Shown piece after piece: positions 45,819 through 57,204 of a DNA stretch of 64,000 bases (positions are counted from its first letter, which is position 1; the number at the start of each line of letters is the position of its first letter). Source of the DNA: Carettochelys insculpta. Taxonomy: Eukaryota > Chordata > Testudines > Carettochelyidae. A model generated the notes under the pieces. That model was given only the letters and a program-made list of their open reading frames with translations. It had not been told where the DNA came from and did no database searches. The DNA lies in assembly GCF_033958435.1 (NCBI RefSeq), contig NC_134137.1, positions 227,891,501-227,955,500 of the forward strand, in the 5' to 3' direction. The position numbers were made by a program, and so were the translations under genes.

Positions 45819-46754
45819 GTAAGTAACTAAAACTCATGTTGTATTGATTTATTCTTTACTCAGCTAGGAAACATATATTTCAGTTGTACTTTGAAGTTTC
45901 CTGCAGTTACTTAAAAGTCAGCATGAAAAATCAAAATTTACTTTTGGCTAGATTATTGAATAAAACATTTCAAGAAGTTAATCTAATATTCTCATGATCA
46001 GATCTTTCACATATTATCTCTGTCTTTTCAATCAAAACCTAATTATCTTTCTGAATTATAATTTTAAAAGCAATCTTATGATAATTATCAACTTACCTGC
46101 AGATGACACAAGAGGGTGTAAATTAGACCTCTCTGTGGCACACTGATGTAAAGCAGACACTAGTGTCATTGTGGCCTTCATTTGGATACCTGACAGAAGA
46201 GGCAGTTTTTGTTTACAGCTAGATCTCTCTAGAAATCCAACTGGGAGAGGTTGTGATGGGGATTCATTGGCCATGTATCCTTTCCAACCAGTACAGCCCT
46301 TCTGATTCCTCTTAATACTAATGGGAGTTGCACATGTGCATCAGATCAGGAAATGTCTTTATAAGCTTGTTCCTGGTAGAGAAGGTATCACTCCAGTACA
46401 AAGGTATGGGCTGGAATTTCCAAGGAGGCCTTGAGAATTAGGTTGCCAGCTCTTACTGACTTTCAGTATAAATTGAACACTTGGCCCTCTGAGGCCCCAT
46501 TGAAAATCTCAGCTTTAACCTTTTATAGTGTGAAAACATTTGTCTGTCCTGAGGTACTGCTCAGTTCCTAGTCATGAAATGTAGAAATTTAATTAATTAA
46601 TTTTACCTTTGCCAGAAAGCATTTTTCACTGTACCTATGCAAACTTCACCTCCGACCCCTCCTGGTCTTAATGAGTGTGCTCTCTTTCAAGTCTAGCCAT
46701 GGCTTTGCTCAGGATGGAATCACTCACTTCTCAGTTCTCAGTCTGGGCTAGGGC
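45819..46754. other. Intron, no feature recognised
   Basis: Mostly AT-rich unique-looking sequence. Nothing supported. Confidence 0.5.
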
Positions 46755-47310
46755 TCTCCCTGTGCTATGTGTTTGTGCAGCTGCTGTATAAGTCCCACAC
46801 AGCGGCTCATGGCTGCCACAGCCAGCACAGAAGCTCCATACTATCAGCCTGAGCAAGGATTTGCTGCAGCTGGGGGAGAAGTGTCTTCTCAAAGTTCTCC
46901 GCCGCCATCCCCAGCAGTACAGAACCGCCATAGTCAGGAAAGATGCACCCCTCTCTCAACCCAGCCTCACAAGAGCAGTCACAGCCAGCAGAAAGGCACC
47001 TCTCACTTGGACCAGAGTTGCTGCAGTGAGAGAGGACTGCGGGAAGCCCTCTCTCCCAGTGGAGCCTATACTCCAATCCTCTCATCTCCACACATCTAGC
47101 TTCATCCTTCACCCTCAACCCCAACCCTCTCTTGCAGCTCTGAGCCTCCTCCTGCACCCTAAACACCTTATCCCCAGTCCCACCTTAGAGCCTGCACCTC
47201 CAGCCAGACCCCTTGTCTACCTACCCCCAACTTCCAACTCTGAGCCCCTCCCCATACTCTGAACCCCTGGGCTCCACCCCGCCACAGATCATCTATGTGC
47301 AGATATGGTG
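46755..47310 (+). mobile_element. Partial copy of the GGTTCCCTCTAA family
   Basis: GTTTGTGCAGCTGCTGTATA and CACAGCGGCTCATGGCTGCC echo 40390-40450, and C-rich TCTGAACCCCTGGGCTCCAC echoes 41230-41290. The ends are missing, so the limits are approximate. Confidence 0.4.
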
Positions 47311-47754
47311 ACCAGCCATCCTCTTTGAAGAAAAATGTTGTTTATTTACAACAAAAGCATTTCAGAGAATACAGCTCTTTAAAATAATGAAACTGCATAC
47401 TGAGCATTTCCCCCAAGTTTAACATTTCCTTGATCTGGAAAGGCCCAACAACTTTACAAAACCTCCACAGAGTATCTGTGTCGTTCTGTCTTCCTAGACA
47501 GCTGTTATGTGACATCCCCTCTCTTTCTGAGATGGGTTTAACTCCAGAGCCATCCTGTTCATAGGACAAGGTGGGGTGGCCACCCCAGGCCCCATGACTT
47601 TTTACATCGGCCCCTACTTTTCGTCCCTGCTGTTAGCTGCCCCCCCCCCCACCCGCAACATGTTGGTGAACCACAGGAAGAGCTGCATGGGGGGGGCGCA
47701 CGGGGGGGGGGATGCTTGGGAAGAAGCTACTGGGGGCAACCGGTGCTATGAGAA

Positions 47755-48152
47755 ACCGTGTCGCAAGAGGCAGTGGAGACCTATGAGATGTGCTTGTGGA
47801 TCTATAATGCAGTGAAGGCCAGGAAGATTGCACTTTTAATGAGAGAATCGACAGGACCCCTGGCTAAGCTATTAGAGCCAAAGGATTACAATAGCTTGGA
47901 AAACCAAGACTTCTGCTTAAAACAAACAAGCAAATATCAAAAATCAAAACCCATACCACGGTCACATCTGATCACCTCATTGCTAGTCTCAGCCAAGAGG
48001 CCAATGACTGAATGGACTAATGGAGACTGACTTTCCTTCTCCATTGGGGCAGGACTGAAGGATATCATACCATCAGATCTGTTTCTTCTGTTTCTGACCA
48101 GTTACCATGTTGTATCTTTCTATCTGTTAATAAAGTATCTGTTTTAAAAAAA
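47755..48152 (+). pseudogene. Possible retrocopy fragment of an unknown transcript
   Basis: An open stretch of 90 codons from 47758 (VETYEMCLWIYNAVKARKIA, LLMRESTGPLAKLLEPKDYN, PMTEWTNGD then stop) is followed by about 100 bases of 3'-UTR-like sequence. Next come AATAAAGTATCTG and a run of eight A. Poly(A) signal plus A-tract without introns is what a processed pseudogene or retroposon leaves. I do not recognise the protein and cannot exclude a chance frame inside a DNA transposon, because G- and C-runs and a hAT-like end (GCGCACCCCTG at 48443-48453) lie close by. Confidence 0.3.
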
Positions 48153-48459
48153 ACAAGTCCTCACTGGCATATTAAAGAGTTCCCGGGGGCTAGTGTGACA
48201 TGGGCTGCAGGGACCAATGTAGCTGCTTTCCAAGCTGGGAACTCGCTGGCTTGGCCCCACCGCTTGACTCAGGGCCTCAGAACATTCTGATTAGCCCAGT
48301 GGTGGTGGGGGGGCATTCCCTTGGCAATGGCAGTGACAGAGACCACGGGTGAGAACATAGAGGGCTGGGAAGGCAGCAGAAGCCATGTAGGAGGGAGGTA
48401 ATTGTGCTGCACCCTTCCTTACAGAACGTTATGTCCCCACTTTGCGCACCCCTGTACTT

Positions 48460-49320
48460 AAGCCATGCTAGTGACTCCTCCTTGATCTAGAATGCCTCAC
48501 TGCAATGTCCCATTCCCTTTAAAATCCTTCTTACAACAGTCAGAAGGATTTCATGGTGATGAGGACTCATTTCTAATTTCCTCCTGTAGTCAAATGCCTG
48601 GGTATTAGCAGGAAACATTCCTTCCTTGCCCCTTACTATTCTATTTAGAGTCTTCTTTTAAACTGCTGCTCTCAGAAAGCTCTCAATCATCACTACTTCT
48701 TACATGTTCTTGATATTTATTTTTACTGTTTTTGACAAAAGCCTCAGGCTCTTCATTTTCTAGAGACAGATGACTAGCATTTTTGCTCTCTTAAATCAAA
48801 TAAAAGATTGTTTTGTTCACGCTAGTCTTTTTATGCAGTGCTACATTGCCTCATTTTTATCCCTTTTACTTGTTTTGTGCCAAAGTGGTCTTTTATGTAT
48901 GCAGGAACCTAGGGGTTGCTTTAGCTGCTTCATCCAATGGTCTGTTTAATCCAAATCCCTCTCTCTCACATTTGGTTGCCGCAGAGACCTGACCTCCATA
49001 ATAGATAATACAAACAGTTTCCTAACAAAACAGCGTCAGTTAAAGGTAGTCTTTTACCCTGAAAGATGGAGGCTTATATAGTTTATTCAAAATGTTATCC
49101 TGCCTGCTATTGTGGATGGTCTTATTTGAACCAGCGAACCCTTGTTGAACATCTAAGGGTGGGTCCATGATCAGTGGTTGAACTATGCTGTCAGTGCGTT
49201 CCTCCTGTGAATGCTGTGTTACAGTTAGTTGTTTTTAGGAATACTGGCACTCATTTTCGTTCCCTTGGATCCCATTTTCTTTGTTTTTTGTTTGTTCCTA
49301 TTTTTAACAGGCTGAACTCT
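48460..49320. other. Intron, no feature recognised
   Basis: No exon or repeat that I can name with confidence. Confidence 0.45.
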
Positions 49321-49324
49321 GGGC

Positions 49325-50215
49325 TTAAATGGTTCCAGGGGGGGTTATGCCAAGGTCCCCTGGATTCACGTCCTACTCTGGGTATCCCAATCTGTGAGCC
49401 ATGAATATCGCTCACCTTCAATGTCTGCCCTGATTTGACAGGGCTTCAAGATGGGAACTAATAACCTAAGAGAAGAGCATCTCGGGTGCATCTTCATGGA
49501 GGCTTCCTTCTCCCAGCATTCAATCCACCTCAGTGGGATAGAGGTCACACCTCAGTCATTCTGTCTAGGCATGTCCCTCCAACTTTACCTGTATGTGGAA
49601 ACAGAAGAAAATCCTCCTCATCAGGGTAGTCCACATGTTCTTGCAGCACCCTCACCTCCAAAGCCTAAGAAGAGAATGACTTTAACGTTGTCAAAGTCCT
49701 TGATACAGGACTTCTTGATTGCAAAGGCTAGCCACTCCAATACAAAAGGCAGAGTGCCCCTTCCACCCATTTCTTACCCCTACCTCATTCTAGCAGATCT
49801 CTCTGAGCAAAGCTATTAACTGAACTAGTTCTTGGGCCAAGGCCATCAAAGGTGTCTGCTTCCTCAGTGCAGATGCTGACACTGTCATTCTTGCTTACAG
49901 TGGGGCAAAGACTAATTTTGGTATCAATTATCTCAGAGGCCTATGCAAGCATGAAAGATCTAGGAGGCCTCTTGGTAGTGCCCTCATCGGCCATTCAGAC
50001 CAACAGTGCATCACTGGAGCTGTTCTATACGATGCTCACGTTGACTTCCACATCAAGGTCTGTTACAGTACTTGCAATGTCACCTCCAGTACCATTCTGT
50101 TTTATCATGATGTCTAGCACCAAAGCCAATGGTAATCACTCCACCTCAGTGCATGTTACCATAGCCAGGAATGGGGCTCTGGTGTCACACACAGAATTCT
50201 GCTGAGTAGATGGGC
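49325..50215 (+). mobile_element. DIRS gag 5' region remnant
   Basis: It has the order of a DIRS gag start: a GCCATGAATATCGCTCACC phrase, TTTGACAGGGCTTCAAGATG, then a short basic segment and ATCTTCATGGAGGCTTCC. A Ser/Thr/Pro-rich stretch with repeated GGCACCA- and GTCTAGCACC-like codons follows to 50205, much like 5990-6180 of the 5.2-kb element. Open frames are short. The rest of the element is absent. Confidence 0.45.
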
Positions 50216-50299
50216 TTGCTAAAGAAATTTTATAAGTATTTTCAAGATTCGGCTGTCATTACAGCACAGCTTTGCATATTTCATGCACCTGTTACATAG

Positions 50300-50815
50300 A
50301 GGGCCCTACCAAATTCATGGTCCATTTTGGCAACTTTCACAGTCATAACATTTAAAAACCTTGAATTATAGTTTCAGATATTTAAATGTTAAATTTCGTG
50401 GAGTCGTAGCAAGCCATGACTATGTATTTGAAATGGCAAAATATATACAGGAAACGCTCTTGAGTCAACATTTCTGAAAGTAGGGGTCCTGACCCAAAAA
50501 GGGATGCCAACACAATTGTACGGATGTCATGGTATTGCCATCCTTACTTCTGTGTGGCCTTCTGAGCTGGGCAACTGGGATGGGGCAGCTGCTTTCTGGG
50601 TGCTTAGTTCTGAAGGCAGTGCAGAAGTAAGGATAGCAATACCATGACCCCTCCAAAATAGGCTTGCAGTCTCCTTATGGGTGAGAAACTGAGTTGGAGA
50701 GACGCTATATTTTCACCATATAGCAAATGTGTACAGAAGACCAGATTTCATGGGGGAGATGAGATTTCATTATCTGTGTCTCTTTTTTCTATGTCTGTTA
50801 ATTTAGTAGGGCCCT
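50300..50815. mobile_element. DNA transposon of the GGGCCCTACCAAATTC family, copy 2
   Basis: It starts AGGGCCCTACCAAATTCATG and ends TTTAGTAGGGCCCT. The interior block 50460-50660 (GGTCCTGACCCAAAAAGGGA, GCAGAAGTAAGGATAGCAAT) matches 34430-34745 of copy 1. It is shorter by about 250 bp. Confidence 0.72.
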
Positions 50816-51233
50816 AGTTATAAGGTAAGGTTTGTGAATTTAATTTTCATTTCCTACCATGTGATAGTAATTAATACAGATACATGGCCATATCTGTTTG
50901 AATTACAATCACATGGTAGAAAATGAAACATGGCCATTGTTCCACATGGCAATGCTTAGATATTATTACAATAAAGCATGCAAAGAGAGTGTTTATTAAG
51001 ATAAATGGTATCTGTTTTGAATAATGTTAATTACAACATTTTAGGATGAAAGTTTGTTTGAATTCGGAATTATTGAGCCATTTATAATTGCAATTAAAAA
51101 CTCAAGCTTTGGAAGTAAGGTCTTAGAAAATTGTTGAAACTTCATAATAGTAGCTATTTTAAATGATGCTTTCTGTTAATTTTACTCTATAATGCCAGAC
51201 TATAATGCCTTAAAGGAACATTTCTTTTCTCAG

Positions 51234-51385
51234 TGTTGCGTTTGGGAACTGCAATGGTTTGGCTGTTGTGGATTTTATGCAGAAGACAGTATTGCTGAGC
51301 ATGGGAACTATTGACCTATACGGATCAAGTGATCCATACCAACGTCAGCCCCGTTCTCCACGCAAAAACAAGCAGTTCGCTGCAG
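51234..51385 (+). CDS. STXBP5L: STXBP5L exon: last WD blade into linker
   Basis: The acceptor TTCTTTTCTCAG ends at 51233 and the donor is TGCAG|GTAGGA at 51385/51386. The 152-nt exon finishes a leucine codon and reads VAFGNCNGLAVVDFMQKTVL, LSMGTIDLYGSSDPYQRQ, then PRSPRKNKQFAA with one base of a further codon. GNCNG and the final PRSPRK are common to both tomosyns, while VDFMQKTVLLSMGTIDLY points to STXBP5L. The basic PRSPRKNK opens the surface linker that follows the propeller. Confidence 0.95.
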
Positions 51386-52792
51386 GTAGGAGATAAAATA
51401 GTTATTTTGAGCCTGACTCAATCTACTCTTTGGTTTTTTGCCTGCAGCTTTTTATAGTGCTTTTGAAATGCATGATTATCTGCCAGCCAATGGAATTTAT
51501 AGAACCACATGAGAAGAAATCTGACTGCTCCTTAGATACTGAAACTTCCTCAGATACAAAGCATTATATTTCAAGTTTAATTGTTTGGGATGGTGGTCAG
51601 CAAGTAATCTCCCCAGCTGAGTCACTAGGCAATTATAAGGAGTAGGAAAAATGATTGTCTTTATGATAGCCAACTCAGAAGATGCAGTCAAAATGCTGCC
51701 TTTTGTCCAAGTTGCCAAATGCTTCAGACAGATAAATAAAATTGAACTTTAAAACAACATATATCATCTGCAAAACCACATGCTTTGGTTTTTAAATAAA
51801 CCTTTGTTTGAGGGACTAATTAAACACATCCAAGGGACATCTTCATTAAATAGCGGAAGCAGCTTAAGACAGAAAGTAGACATTTTTATTCTCCTCCATT
51901 GGGTATAGTACCTATAGCACTTGATAGAAACTTATTAAAATCTGCTTGTACCTTTAAAAAAAATTGAAGGCAAGAAGCCTATGGCAGATGTCATTAAATG
52001 TTGCAAGGTGGAAATAAATGTCCAGAAACACAATTAAACTTTGCCTTAGGTTTATGTTCTCACTGGACTCAATGGGAATTTTGCCACTGACTTCAGTGGA
52101 AGAAAGATTGGACTCTAAATTATTAAAACTTAAAGAAACCTCCATGCTCTACTGTGGACCCTGAAATGCTCTTTTTTTCATTTTCCAAGTCTTTAATCCC
52201 TCAGGTTCATTTCTCAGCTATATCAACTGTAAAGATTATGTAAATTAGCCGCAGCTGATGAGAGCAAGTTTTGGTCTGGCCAAGGACCACAGCAGCTCCT
52301 GTATAAATTGGGGCTGCTCCGTTACCTGTACTTCAACAAGATACGGCAGCAACTGTACTGGTTGGGGACTATTGGTGATGTATGACTAGCTATGCTAGTT
52401 GTGCCCCACTAGTGGATTCCCCTGTACGAGTTAGAATCTTTAGCTGCTCCTTTAAGACAACATTCCATCTGTTTTGTGCGGCAGATAAGTGAGCCTCTCA
52501 TGAATCACAAAACCTCCTGAAAATAAGAGTATGTTTAGATCATTTTTAAAAACTGTGCATCTGAATAAAACCTCAGCTGCTTTCTCACCATCCATCCCAC
52601 ATCCTTCACTTTTCTCGATTATAATTTTCCTTGTAATATCTTCTGACCAGAGGGTAAACATCTGCTGAAATTTCTTCACCTTGGCTGTTCTAGGTGCTGG
52701 TTATGATATCACATCCTTTCACTTTAGAATGTTTTTTTTTTCTCTTTTTCCTCTGCCTGCTGCTGATGCTGGTGTACTGGCATGTTCCAAAG

Positions 52793-52864
52793 ACAACTTT
52801 TGCATGCGTGGCCTGTCTAACTTTTATCCAGATTTAACGAAACGGATCCGTACTTCTTATCAGA
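52793..52864 (+). CDS. STXBP5L: STXBP5L symmetric cassette exon, 24 codons
   Basis: The 72-nt exon completes an aspartate codon and reads NFCMRGLSNFYPDLTKRIRT then SYQ, plus one base. The acceptor GTTCCAAAG is weak and lacks a CAG, although a T/C-rich tract lies 30-60 bases upstream. The donor CAGA|GTAAGT is strong. It is phase 1 at both ends, so skipping leaves the frame intact, with the codon then becoming glycine. Tomosyn transcripts are known in mammals to vary in this linker by alternative exons. The weak acceptor is consistent with regulated inclusion, which is an inference. Confidence 0.92.
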
Positions 52865-53279
52865 GTAAGTTTTATAAAGGTTAGGCAAACAGCTTTACCA
52901 CAATCAGAATATGCCTGACTTAAACCCATGTGTTTGTGCTCCGTAATGTGTTTATTTAAACACATTCAGCATGCATGCAAATTTTTTAAATTTTTATTTT
53001 ATAAGAAATGTAAACCTCGTTGAGTGCTGACAATTGTTTTCATTATACCAGCATTTCAGGTCTGTTTCTGACTCCAGTGTTGTCAATGGCAAAAAGGGGT
53101 TGGGATAGTTCAGCAATATGAAATTCCTAATGATCGCTAACATCCATTGTTTTTGTGTTAATTTTAATATGTATCTACTTACGTGAAGTGCCTCATGTTT
53201 TGAGGTGGTCCTGCCCCAGTGTAGTTGTAAATAAATTATTCTACTCTTTTAGAATACCATTGTGGTGTATAGGACTAAA

Positions 53280-53455
53280 TTGGGGTGGGCAATAAGTGGT
53301 GCTGTCTGGACCACCACTTACCACGGCTCCCATTGGCCAGGAACAGTGAACCTGGCTGCAAGTGGCCATACGTGCAGATGCTCAGGTAAACAAAGCATTT
53401 GTGAACACCGTCTGGCGTGCGGGCCACTTATTGACCAGCCTTGGTTAACTAATGA
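53280..53455 (+). mobile_element. hAT-like MITE fragment
   Basis: TGGGGTGGGCAATAAGTGG at the left and the interior CGGCTCCCATTGGCCAGGAA and GATGCTCAGGTAAACAAAGC are phrases of a widespread turtle GC-rich hAT-type repeat. The right end GCGTGCGGGCCACTTATTG is the inverse of the left. Confidence 0.55.
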
Positions 53456-53727
53456 CATGAGCTCATGAATACCAAGTTCTAGTGTTTGGTCTTGCTATGT
53501 GGCTATGAGCAAGTTAGCCATCTCTCTGAGCCTTGGTTTCCACTTGTGTAAAACAGGTGTTGTAATACATATGTATGTGAACAGAGGGCTGTGAGGATTA
53601 GTTAATATTTGGAATATGCTATCACGATGTAAAGTGGAGTATAAATTCTAATTACTGTTTTGTACAAAGTGTGTGATGTATTAGGCCACCATTCATTTTG
53701 CAGATGGGCCTTTCTGTGTGCCTCGTA

Positions 53728-53965
53728 GGGTATATCTGCTTTTCAAGCTGGAAGTGTAATTTTCATCTGAAAGAGACATACCCACGCTAGCGCTGATTGA
53801 TTTAGCATGCGAAAAAGAGAACATAGCTGCCACAGTACAAACATCCAGAAGAGCTAGCCACCTTGAGTATGTACTTAACATCTTGGGCAGCTGCATACTC
53901 AAGGTGGCTAGCTTTTCCAGCTGCTTGTATTGCCATGGCTACACACCGTTTTTAGCTCTTTAGTG
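53728..53965. mobile_element. Fold-back element centred on 53880
   Basis: GAGCTAGCCACCTTGAGTAT on the left is the inverse of ATACTCAAGGTGGCTAGCTT on the right, 30 bases apart. The outer parts GCGAAAAAGAGAACATAGCT and GCTACACACCGTTTTTAG pair more weakly. The ends and target duplication are not clear. Confidence 0.65.
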
Positions 53966-55064
53966 TAATCAGAGCTGGTACAAATGTTTTCGGGAGTTGG
54001 AAATTTCACCTTCCATTTGAATGTGTAAACATCTCTTAAATGAACTGGTCTCCAGGATAACTCTTGTTCCTCTCTTTTTAAGCCAGTTTTCATAGAAGAG
54101 CTGAATAGGCCAGTTAAGCTAAGTACTCAAGGAGGGAAAGATAACTAATGAGGCTTGATAGCCTACTGCAAAGTATGTGTACAAAATCCCATTAAAATGT
54201 GGGATTGTGATTATACTAGCTGACCTCTTTCCTTTCCTCATGCTGATTGCTCTTTAGCTGTGTTTCATGCCGTTCCAGTCTACAGTGTTTAGCTCAGCCT
54301 TTGCATCTGCAAGAATTTTGTACTGAAAGTGAGTAAAATGATTGAAGCTTTTAAATATGTGAACCATTTGCTCATTAAATATGAGGTCAGTCATAAATCT
54401 GGGAACTTGCTTAAAAGAATGTTATTTGTGAGAGAAATAATACCTGTCGCATAGAATGTTTGAAAACAGAATTGCCCCATTCCTGCTAAATTTACTTTGT
54501 AACTGGATGATGAAGAAACAAGACACTACCACAATATTTTCAGAGTGTGTACTGTCTGGGAAATTGAGGCTGGCTTTGTTGGCAGAGCATTTGCGGGAGT
54601 CAGCTTTGTGATAAACTAGGTAGGTTTAGACTGAACAGTAGAAAGCTCTGTAAGGGCAAGAAGAGCTAGTGGAAGCATTTAAAGAGGGCATTGACATAGA
54701 ACAACCAAAAGAGCAAGAAGAGCCAATTTTTCCAATTCAGTAAAAACCTCAGTAATTCAAGAGCTGCAGTGCATGTGGATATGAGACTGTCCTTAATAAG
54801 TAACGTCAAACCTTACTTTTTGTAACCCCTATTTTAAGACCAGTGCTCACACAATGATTTGTAATGCGATACAAGTTTACTGCAGGACGTTCACCACCTT
54901 TTACGTATTCTATTTCCTCACACTTTACATGTGTATTTGTACCACTGTCTTCCTGAGCTTCACTCCTGAACCTTCTCTCTCTCTGGAGCATGCGAGGGGG
55001 AGTTATACAACATTTCAAGATCACATATTGTTTGCTATTTAGGTATGAGTTGTTCGTATTTTGG
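53966..55064. other. Intron, no feature recognised
   Basis: No exon, repeat or RNA gene that I can support. Confidence 0.45.
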
Positions 55065-56325
55065 CTGTTAGACAGTCACCGTGTAATCAGGAGAGTTTTT
55101 TTTAAACTTTGCAATTATAGTGTCAGGAGGCATAAATAAGTCCTTAAAGAATCGCAGGTTGCAGATCCCTGATGCAGAACAATAAACCAAGAAGCTGATT
55201 TTAGAAGCAATAGTTTGAGTGGATTTGAGGAAAGCGAGCTTGCAGGCACTGAGGCCAGAAAGAGGGAGATTACAATAGTCAAGGGCTGTGTCTACACTTG
55301 CATTCCTCTTTTGAAAGAGGTGTGCAAATGAGGGAAATCGAAAATGCAAATGAGGTGCAGATTTGCACATCTGGCACCTCATTTGCATATTCTTATTTTG
55401 AAAGAGCTTCTTTCGAAAAAGAAAACCAGTGTAGACATTGCTCTTTCAAAAGTAAACCCCATTTTTGAAAGAATCCTTCTTCCCTTTTTTTTTATGGGAA
55501 GAAGGATTCTTTTGAAGATGGGGTTTACTTTTGAAAGAGCCGTGTCTCCACTGGTTTTCTTCTTTCAAAAGAAGCTATTTTGAAATAAGAATATGCAAAT
55601 GAGGTGCCAAGTATGCAAATCTGCACCTTATTTGCATTTTCAATTTCTCTTATTTGCATGCCTCTTTCGAAAGAGGACTGCAAGTGTAGACACAGCCAAG
55701 GAGCATGGTGATGTGTATTGGACAAAAGTATTGACAGAAAGGAGAGAGAAGAGTGGTTGGATTCTTTGAAGAGATGTGCATCCAGAAAAAAGGATCCAGA
55801 TTTATATTCAATCTGGTCTAAAAATCCATGAAGAGAACCAGAAAAAGAACTTTTAGTTTGGAGTGAAGGAAGTAAATCCAGAGTGGAAAGGCAAATTTGT
55901 GAATCATCAACATAGAGATGGTATTCAAAGGTATTCTTACAGATGAAATCACACCCAGAGTATAGAAAAAGAAGTGGAAGGAGCCAAGATAGCTGATAGT
56001 GGTCTCCACATAAAGAAGAAGTGGGAAGAAGATGACCTACCAAGAATGACAGTGAAAGAGATATCCAAGAGGTCAGAGGAAAACCAGGAGAGGACAGAAT
56101 CACAGAAACATGGAGATAACAAGATTTCAGAAAGTCAGCATTGTCAGAGGCATCTGATTAATCATGGGGATAAGAGTGGAGTAGCAACTTTCATTTTGCC
56201 AAGGAAAGGTCATTAGTACGCTTGATTAATGACATTTCAGTGGACTATAGGGAGTGGAAGATAGACTGGAAGGCATCTAGAATGTTCTGAACAGAAATTT
56301 CTGACAGACATGGATGGCACACTCA
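55065..56325 (-). mobile_element. L2-like LINE fragment, minus strand, split by a MITE
   Basis: The minus-strand frame below 56103 reads FEYHLYVDDSQICLS, an L2-type YADDTQLY block with Val for Ala, preceded by WLLPLLFLYS where LGPLLFxLY is expected. The sequence at 55200-55280 and 55700-55900 (GGGAGATTACAATAGTCAAG, GTGGTTGGATTCTTTGAAG) is its 3' region. It is a decayed, 5'-truncated copy. Confidence 0.6.
55284..55697. mobile_element. Harbinger-type MITE, 414 bp near-perfect palindrome, TSD AAG
   Basis: GGCTGTGTCTACACTTGCA at the left equals the inverse of the right end exactly. AAG flanks both sides (55281-55283 and 55698-55700). The two arms of about 200 bases are inverse over their whole length, around a T-run at 55484-55493. 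Confidence 0.95.
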
Positions 56326-56560
56326 GGCTGTGTCTACACTACAAAAATAACTTTGAAATTGCTTACTTCAAAGTTGAGCATCTACACACACCCTACTTTG
56401 ACCACTTCGGGAATGAAGTAAAGACTTCACAGTTGGGCTCCCTACTTTGAAGTTAACATAGAAGTAAGGGAAAATGTGTGTAGACTGTCTGCTGGCTACT
56501 TCAAAGTTACACCTAACTTCAAAGTTATTTTTGAAGTTAGTTTATATTGTAGATGCACCC
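56326..56560. mobile_element. Harbinger-type MITE, 235 bp, TSD TCA
   Basis: The ends are GGCTGTGTCTACACTACAAA and the inverse TATTGTAGATGCACCC. TCA flanks both sides (56323-56325 and 56561-56563). The interior repeats CTTTGAAGTTA and ACTTCAAAGTT in both orientations. Same subfamily as 56972-57204. Confidence 0.92.
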
Positions 56561-56971
56561 TCAGTGGATTTGGAGATGAAGGGGGAAGGGATATGAGGTG
56601 ATAAATTTGAAGGAGGGTGGAATCAAGTCTTGGAATTTTATAACTAGAGACCAAAACATACTTATAGTGTGTGCACGTGTGTGTGTGTGTAAATGCACCT
56701 GTTCCCCCTTCCATGGTCCACTCCAGTAGTGTCCACTTAGGTCTCTTGCAATCACATGTCATGGAGTAAGGACTCTTGTCCCACTCCTTTCTGCCCTGTC
56801 ATACACAATTATATACCCAGTAAGCCTGTCTGCCCAATAGTGTTTGCTTATGCTGGACTTTCTCTCCAAAGGCTAAGAATTGTGCATTTCAAGCGGTATA
56901 GAGCAAATGCCATAAAAGCAATAAACACATTTAAGCATACACTAAACATACCAGGAGTCACAAGTCTCTCT
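56561..56971. other. Intron with GT microsatellite and LTR-like repeat remnant
   Basis: A short GTGTGTGT run lies near 56670-56690. 56755-56968 and 57205-57480 look like one interrupted repeat related to the 13956 and 35740 family, at low certainty. Confidence 0.35.
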
Positions 56972-57204
56972 GGGTGTTTCTACACTTGGAACTACTTCGA
57001 AGTAGCCAGCAGAGATTCTCCCTTACTTTGAAATTAACTTCAAAGTAGGTAGCCCAACTTGGAAGTCCTTACTCCATTCCCAGGAATGAGTAGTGCTCTA
57101 CTTCGAAGTAAGGTGTGTGTAGATGCTGTACGTCAAAGTTGCTAACTTCGAAGTTGTACTTCGAAGTAAGCAACTTCAAAGTTATTTTTGTAGTGTAGAC
57201 AGCC
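56972..57204. mobile_element. Harbinger-type MITE, 233 bp, TSD TCT
   Basis: The ends are GGGTGTTTCTACACTTGGA and the inverse TAGTGTAGACAGCC. TCT flanks both sides (56969-56971 and 57205-57207). Intact TACTTCGAAGTA motifs in the interior are CpG-containing, so this copy looks younger than its neighbour at 56326. Confidence 0.92.

Noticed and set aside
52681..52884. 67-codon frame as an independent protein
   Set aside because: Only the 24 codons between the AG at 52792 and GTAAGT at 52865 are tomosyn. The leader is intron sequence.
2051..57204. Repeated palindromes as a CRISPR-like array
   Set aside because: Units are hundreds of bases long, irregularly spaced, each with its own target duplication, in a vertebrate intron.
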